A DNA stretch of 10,210 nt. Source: an uncultured Chitinophaga sp. (GTDB lineage: Bacteria > Bacteroidota > Bacteroidia > Chitinophagales > Chitinophagaceae). This document shows positions 5,842 through 10,210 of the stretch, piece after piece. Made by a program: the position numbers and the translations under genes. The stretch's first letter is position 1; every line of letters begins with the position of its first letter. Where the stretch lies: assembly GCF_937898475.1 (NCBI RefSeq), contig NZ_CALEJS010000036.1, positions 1 through 10,210 on the forward strand, given 5' to 3'. The notes under the pieces were generated by a model. That model searched no databases and had not been told where the DNA came from. It saw nothing but the letters and a program-made list of their open reading frames with translations.

Positions 5842-8329
5842 TGTACCTAAATTTCGTATAAGTGCTGCCGTTGTAAAGCAACTGGGAGAGGAGTTGGTGT
5901 CAGATGAATTAACTGCGATTATGGAGCTGGTTAAAAACTCCTATGATGCAGATGCAGACTGGGTTAAAATATCAATTAGCACTGACGGAGTTCCGCCAGA
6001 TGATGATCTTCAATTTAAAAATACTAGAGGTTATATTCAAATTGAAGATAATGGTCATGGAATGAAGTATGTCGACATTGTTAATAAGTGGTTGTTTATT
6101 TCAGGCTCGGGTAAAAGAGAGATGAAGGAGAAGGGTGAAGTGACAGAAAAGGGCCGTACTCCGTTAGGGGATAAAGGTTTGGGCAGATTAAGTACTCAAA
6201 GGTTAGGAAACGTACTGGAGATGTATAGTGGTGTATCTGGTGAATATGTTACTCACCATGTAGCTTTTGACTGGAGGCATTTTACGGCCGATAGTGCTTT
6301 GGATAGTGTAGATACAAATTATCGTACTAGAAATAAAGATTTAAATACCAAAGGAACAAAGCTGATCATTACAGATTTAAAAGACCCCGAAGTTTGGCTT
6401 GGGACCAATGCTGACAAGTTTAGAGGTCAATTGTCAAAGCTTATTTTCCCTTTTAAAGAAAAGCGCCCATTTAATATCTATTTGAATATTAATGGTCAAC
6501 CAAACGATTTGGACGCGATTAATGATAAGCTTAGATCACAGGCTATCAGTAGTTATAAATTCAATTTTGATGGAAGAACATTAGTTATTGTTGGCGAATT
6601 GAAATTAGCAAAACTTCAGGGAAATAGTATTGACAAGAAGGAATTGTTTTCTCGTTTAATTCAAAAAGACAACGGCGCAGAGTTTTATCATTTTTTAATT
6701 AATTCTCAGGAGAATAAACGGTACTTTATACCTGACGTGACTTATTCTGGTAAGAATGGTGTATTCATTACTTTCAAGCGAGAATTTGAATTTGAAAAGG
6801 ATATAAAGATAGATTTTGTTATAGACAAAGGAAGCGGTGAGCTTGTGCCAGCAAACCCTGGTAGCTTTTTAGGCGAGATAGACGAATTTAACCTTTCTGG
6901 TACGGAAGATATCGAGTCGGCATATGATAAAATATCCGAGTACAAGCAATTGGTAAAAAACCAGATTGGAGTTAGGGTGTTTAGGGATGGATTTGGAGTA
7001 AAGCCTTATGGTATGGAGGACAATGATTGGCTCAGGCTTTCAAGGGGACAAACGTCTGGAGGGTCTTTTTATTTACTTAGACCAGAGAATGTTATCGGTT
7101 TTGTTTCAATTACCGCTAAAGAGAATGGCTTTCTGGCTGAAAAAACAGACAGGGAAGGTTTTATCGATACACCCTATTCTAAAACCTTTTTCACTATCAT
7201 AAACCTTATTATTCAGAATATTAATGATGTACTTGATAAAACGAGGAGAAGCTACGACGAATTTAAACGTAAGGATGCTGAAGCTAAAGGCAACATTCGA
7301 TCATTTATTGATACGCGAGATAGGTTGATTGCTACTTCAAGGCAATCTTCTGCAATAGAGGCCGAGACTCAAAAGGTTCATAGAGAATTAAAGGCAACTG
7401 CTAAGAAGGTCACAGAGGCTGTAAGTAAAATTAAAAATGAACCTTTGTTTAGTTCAGCAGAAGAAAATAAGGCCTTGCAAATATTGGAAGAAGTAGATAG
7501 GATTTTAAGCACTTCGAATCGTCTACTTGAGAATGTAAATAGTCTTTTACAGAATGCTAAGAAACTTGAAGACGATGCTAATTATCTTGAGCCTAAATTA
7601 GATGAGCTTGAAAGGCAAATTGTTCAATTTTCAGAACTGGCAGGTTTAGGAATGACTGCCGAAGCCTTTACCCATGAAATGTATAATCTTATTGACCGCC
7701 TTGCATCTCAAAACGATCAGACTTTCAGGCAATTAAGAAAAGAAGGTCTTATCAATGCTAATTTAAATATCTATTTCGAACATGTAAAGGGTTTCATACA
7801 ATCAACGCGCATTCAACTGAATCATTTAGCCCCTTCTTTTAAATTTAATAGGGAAACGAAACAAGTGATTCAGATGTCGGAGTTCGTTGAGGAATTGAAG
7901 CGCTTTTATTCTACTCGTTTTGCTGATATCATAGATATACATACCGCAATTAAATTGGATTTCTCTATTAAGATGAATAGAGGAAAGTTAACTCAAGTAT
8001 TGGATAATTTAATTCTTAACTCGGAATATTGGCTTAAACAGGTGATAAAAACGGATAATCACTTTAAAGCGGTGATAAATATTGAGGTAGACTCATCTCA
8101 TTTACTAGTGTCAGATAACGGATATGGAGTTTTGCCGGCATTTGAAAGTACTTTGTTTCAGCCTTTTGTTACAGCAAAGCCTTCGGGAGAGGGCCGAGGA
8201 TTAGGTTTGTTTATAGTTCAGCAGTTACTAGATTCTGTTGACACTACAATACAACTTTTACAGAAACGTAATGAACACAATAGGAGATATTTATTCCAAA
8301 TTAATTTTCAAAATATTTTAGTTAGTTAA
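5834..8329 (+). CDS. Double-ATPase protein: MutL/MORC-like GHKL domain plus histidine-kinase core
   Basis: This 831-aa soluble protein has two Bergerat-fold ATPase domains. The first, residues about 10-185, is MutL/MORC/Hsp90-like: N-box ELVKNSYDADA (31-41), DNGHGM (72-77), lid GDKGLGR (112-118) and KGTKLIITDL (173-182). A middle region with RVFRDGFGVKPYG (381-393) and NDWLRLSRG (397-405) resembles the S5-like second domain of such ATPases. A long coiled coil runs from about 465 to 600. Then comes a histidine-kinase core: H-box-like GMTAEAFTHEM with H614 as candidate phosphoacceptor, N-box LDNLILNS (N725), G1 DNGYGV (761-766), F-box FQPF (775-778) and G2 GEGRGLGL (785-792). All nucleotide-binding boxes look intact in both domains. 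No membrane segment or sensor domain is seen, so the N-terminal ATPase may be the sensor. It overlaps the methylase by 8 bp and the receiver gene by 1 bp (TAATG). Confidence 0.85.
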   Translation: MDNVPKFRISAAVVKQLGEELVSDELTAIMELVKNSYDADADWVKISISTDGVPPDDDLQFKNTRGYIQIEDNGHGMKYVDIVNKWLFISGSGKREMKEKGEVTEKGRTPLGDKGLGRLSTQRLGNVLEMYSGVSGEYVTHHVAFDWRHFTADSALDSVDTNYRTRNKDLNTKGTKLIITDLKDPEVWLGTNADKFRGQLSKLIFPFKEKRPFNIYLNINGQPNDLDAINDKLRSQAISSYKFNFDGRTLVIVGELKLAKLQGNSIDKKELFSRLIQKDNGAEFYHFLINSQENKRYFIPDVTYSGKNGVFITFKREFEFEKDIKIDFVIDKGSGELVPANPGSFLGEIDEFNLSGTEDIESAYDKISEYKQLVKNQIGVRVFRDGFGVKPYGMEDNDWLRLSRGQTSGGSFYLLRPENVIGFVSITAKENGFLAEKTDREGFIDTPYSKTFFTIINLIIQNINDVLDKTRRSYDEFKRKDAEAKGNIRSFIDTRDRLIATSRQSSAIEAETQKVHRELKATAKKVTEAVSKIKNEPLFSSAEENKALQILEEVDRILSTSNRLLENVNSLLQNAKKLEDDANYLEPKLDELERQIVQFSELAGLGMTAEAFTHEMYNLIDRLASQNDQTFRQLRKEGLINANLNIYFEHVKGFIQSTRIQLNHLAPSFKFNRETKQVIQMSEFVEELKRFYSTRFADIIDIHTAIKLDFSIKMNRGKLTQVLDNLILNSEYWLKQVIKTDNHFKAVINIEVDSSHLLVSDNGYGVLPAFESTLFQPFVTAKPSGEGRGLGLFIVQQLLDSVDTTIQLLQKRNEHNRRYLFQINFQNILVS

Positions 8330-10167
8330 TGGCAGAAAACGAAACTCCAACTGAAGCCCCGCAGGAATTAGATATTAAACCTGCTATACTGGAGAAAATC
8401 CAGCGATTATTGACACATTCAAGGGTGTCCAAAATTTATTTCATTGATGATGCAATTGAGCAGGATACGGGCAAGGAAACTTTTAAAGGCATTGTCAGAA
8501 CGATTCTAGATGATGGGAAAGTTGAGGAACTAAAAAGAGTTGCTATAAAAGGAATCGATTTCTCCACTGATGAAGCCGTGTTGTTTGAACATATTGATGA
8601 AGTCTGGGATACGCTCAAGCCTGCCAAGCAGTTAAAGTACTTTGAGAAAGCTTATACAATTGCAGGTACACCAGACGCTATTAATGACCTTAATGTGTCA
8701 AATAATCTAAGGGAGTTCTTTAGCGAAGGGCAGATAGAATTCCTTACTCCTAATGGTTGGGATAGCCGGAGGGACGAAATTCTTCAGAGTATAGAAGAAG
8801 GTACAAAGATAATGGTAATATTTGACCAGGATTTGAAGTTGGCGAGTGGTCGGTATTCTGAACAGCAAATACAGGGAGAACAATTAATACTTGAACTTAA
8901 AGAAAAAGTTGATCCTGAAAAAGTTATCGTATCGCTGTTAACACATACAGCAACAGCATGTGAGCAAGAGCTTCCCAAGAGAACCGAAATTTGTGCGAAG
9001 ATACACACACTGCAATTAGCGGATTTTTTTGTTCTAGCAAAGGTAAGACTGGAAAAGCCTGAGCTATTTGCGGATGGATTGAAAAAAGTATGTTTAAATA
9101 CTTATTGTGAGACAATCAAAGCAAGAACTATTGATATCCTCAAAGAGGCGCAATTAGAAACCATTAAGAGAATAGAGGAATTTGATACATATGATTTCGA
9201 TCATACTGTTTTCAAATCTTCCCATGAAGAGGGGGTTTGGGAGCCGGAGACTTTGTTAAGAATTACTGATGTAATTTTTAAGGACGAGGTTCGAAAGCTG
9301 ATGATTGCAAAGAGGTATGTTCCTTCTACTAATCCTACAATTATTTCTGCGTTTGAATTGTCGAATATTGAGTTTGATATCGACGGAACGAATAGCCCTT
9401 ACAATGAGCGGTATAAGTTACGATATCAAGAGGTGTATGAGGCTGGGGATTTATTAAATACGCTACGAAAACCAATCGATAATGGTGATATTTTTATTAT
9501 TACCGATGGGGAGAAGAAAGGGAAACGATTTGTATTGGTTGGCCAAGAATGTGATCTTATGGTTAGAGGGGCTGACGGAAAGAGAGGTGCAAGGACGGCA
9601 ACATTGTTAGAAATAGAAACGTTATCTAATGACCAGCTTTTCAAAAAGATGGCGGATAAATATAAAAAAGAAATAGAGAGAGGAAAGTTTAAGAATCATT
9701 TTTTTGCGGATAGATTTAAGTTGGAGTATTTTGAAATAGGAACAAATAAAGTTGGTCTCGTTTATTTTAATAAGGCCATTACCATTGATTTGAATGTATC
9801 TGATTTGATTGTATTTAATGATGTAGGAGAAGCGAATTTGGATTTGGCAGTGGATGGTTTTGATGGAAGATTTCATAATGATGCATGGAGAAAGCGATTT
9901 AATTTAATAAGTACCGAGTTCGCGGAAACAAAGGCGATAATTGAAAAGCAGTGTGCGGCTATTGCGAACCTTGAAGATGATGCGTTAAAAGAGAGTATGA
10001 TCGTTAAATTTAATCATCTTTTTAGCTTCATTAATAAAGCAGGCATTCAAATTAGTTATACTCCTAATAGATTTTCATTTGGTCTGAAAAGAATAGCAAG
10101 ACTTAGGTTTCCAAAATCGAAGGTTCTTCTTGATAGATATTATCAATATTTGTCGAGGAGACTGTAA
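8329..10167 (+). CDS. Receiver-domain protein with an unknown C-terminal half
   Basis: The N-terminal part looks like a divergent response-regulator receiver: acidic pair D40/D41 in KIYFIDDA, strand-3 IMVIFDQDL with D166 or D168 as candidate phosphoacceptor, strand-4 VIVSLLTHT with S202/T205/T207, and strand-5 ADFFVLAKVRL with K238. A normal receiver has about 45 residues between the first acidic pair and the phosphoacceptor, but here there are about 125, so a helical insertion is likely. Residues about 385-430 form a beta-rich segment: NGDIFIITDG, then FVLVGQECDLMVR (401-413), then GKRGARTATL. Its spacing slightly resembles small beta-barrel toxins such as MazF, but no family is recognised. 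The rest (430-612) is basic and unrecognised. Being coupled to the kinase gene by TAATG, it is the likely phosphorylation partner, and its C-terminal half may be the effector. Pfam holds an atypical receiver family that I recall from conflict systems, but I cannot confirm a match. Confidence 0.65.
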   Translation: MAENETPTEAPQELDIKPAILEKIQRLLTHSRVSKIYFIDDAIEQDTGKETFKGIVRTILDDGKVEELKRVAIKGIDFSTDEAVLFEHIDEVWDTLKPAKQLKYFEKAYTIAGTPDAINDLNVSNNLREFFSEGQIEFLTPNGWDSRRDEILQSIEEGTKIMVIFDQDLKLASGRYSEQQIQGEQLILELKEKVDPEKVIVSLLTHTATACEQELPKRTEICAKIHTLQLADFFVLAKVRLEKPELFADGLKKVCLNTYCETIKARTIDILKEAQLETIKRIEEFDTYDFDHTVFKSSHEEGVWEPETLLRITDVIFKDEVRKLMIAKRYVPSTNPTIISAFELSNIEFDIDGTNSPYNERYKLRYQEVYEAGDLLNTLRKPIDNGDIFIITDGEKKGKRFVLVGQECDLMVRGADGKRGARTATLLEIETLSNDQLFKKMADKYKKEIERGKFKNHFFADRFKLEYFEIGTNKVGLVYFNKAITIDLNVSDLIVFNDVGEANLDLAVDGFDGRFHNDAWRKRFNLISTEFAETKAIIEKQCAAIANLEDDALKESMIVKFNHLFSFINKAGIQISYTPNRFSFGLKRIARLRFPKSKVLLDRYYQYLSRRL

Positions 10168-10174
10168 AATAAAC

Positions 10175-10210
10175 TGTGTCAAAGGTTAAAAAATTAAGAC
10201 CTTTAACACA
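10175..10210 (+). terminator. Hairpin after the cargo operon, cut by the window end
   Basis: A 12-bp stem (10175-10186 with 10199-10210) with one C/A mismatch and a 12-nt AT-rich loop begins 8 bp after the stop codon of the receiver gene. Its position fits the operon terminator. The sequence ends at the last base of the stem, so a T-tract cannot be checked. Confidence 0.6.

Larger units (their letters stand above)
1..10210. mobile_element. Part of an integrative mobile element of Bacteroidota type with a methylase/kinase/receiver cargo operon
   Basis: An integrase, an RteC-like protein, an excisionase-like HTH protein, a replication initiator and a DnaC-like ATPase follow each other on one strand, then a compositionally different cargo operon. 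In Bacteroides CTnDOT, RteC controls the excision operon, so its presence points to an integrative conjugative or mobilizable element. The initiator plus helicase-loader-type pair is more phage- or satellite-like. No relaxase, conjugation, capsid or packaging gene is visible. Neither end of the element, no tRNA and no duplicated attachment site can be identified, so the true limits are unknown. Confidence 0.6.

Noticed and set aside
9622..9876. 84-aa minus-strand open frame
   Set aside because: It is a shadow of the AT-rich receiver gene, full of I, K and N residues, without a plausible promoter or neighbours. The other minus-strand frames in the window look the same.

Overview
The window looks like part of an integrated mobile element from a member of the Bacteroidota, probably an environmental lineage of the Chitinophagaceae or Sphingobacteriaceae type. 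The reasons are an IntDOT-like tyrosine integrase, an RteC-like protein, a small MerR/excisionase-type HTH protein, and promoter-like sequences resembling the Bacteroidota consensus (TAnnTTTG). The genus is not resolved. All convincing genes are on the + strand.

Region 1 (about 1-4312) is the maintenance module. It holds a tyrosine integrase whose N-terminal arm-binding region is missing or frameshifted (60-914), a strong hairpin (925-953), an RteC-like regulator (1106-2398), a 16-bp inverted repeat in the gap before the next gene (2445-2460), a 90-aa HTH/excisionase-like protein (2525-2797), a replication-initiator-like protein (2797-3708) and a DnaC-like AAA+ ATPase (3629-4312). The initiator gene carries an iteron-like 24-bp tandem repeat in its middle, followed by a very AT-rich stretch. 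This is the layout of the phage lambda origin inside gene O, followed by a helicase-loader-type gene.

Region 2 (about 4382-10210) is cargo of much lower GC content, with its own promoter-like sequence and a terminator-like hairpin at the window end. Three overlapping genes form one operon: a DNA methyltransferase (4417-5841), an 831-aa protein with a MutL/MORC/Hsp90-like GHKL ATPase at its N-terminus and a complete histidine-kinase-like core at its C-terminus (5834-8329), and a 612-aa protein with a divergent receiver domain and an unrecognised C-terminal half (8329-10167). The overlaps are 8 bp and 1 bp, which suggests co-expression and a joint function.

My reading is that the cargo is a candidate anti-mobile-element or epigenetic system in which DNA methylation is combined with a phosphorelay. 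GHKL ATPases of the MutL/MORC class beside DNA methylases are known from predicted restriction-modification systems. A version in which one polypeptide also carries a histidine-kinase core paired with a receiver protein is not one I can name. No nuclease is visible, so the effector is either in the uncharacterised part of the 612-aa protein or outside the window.
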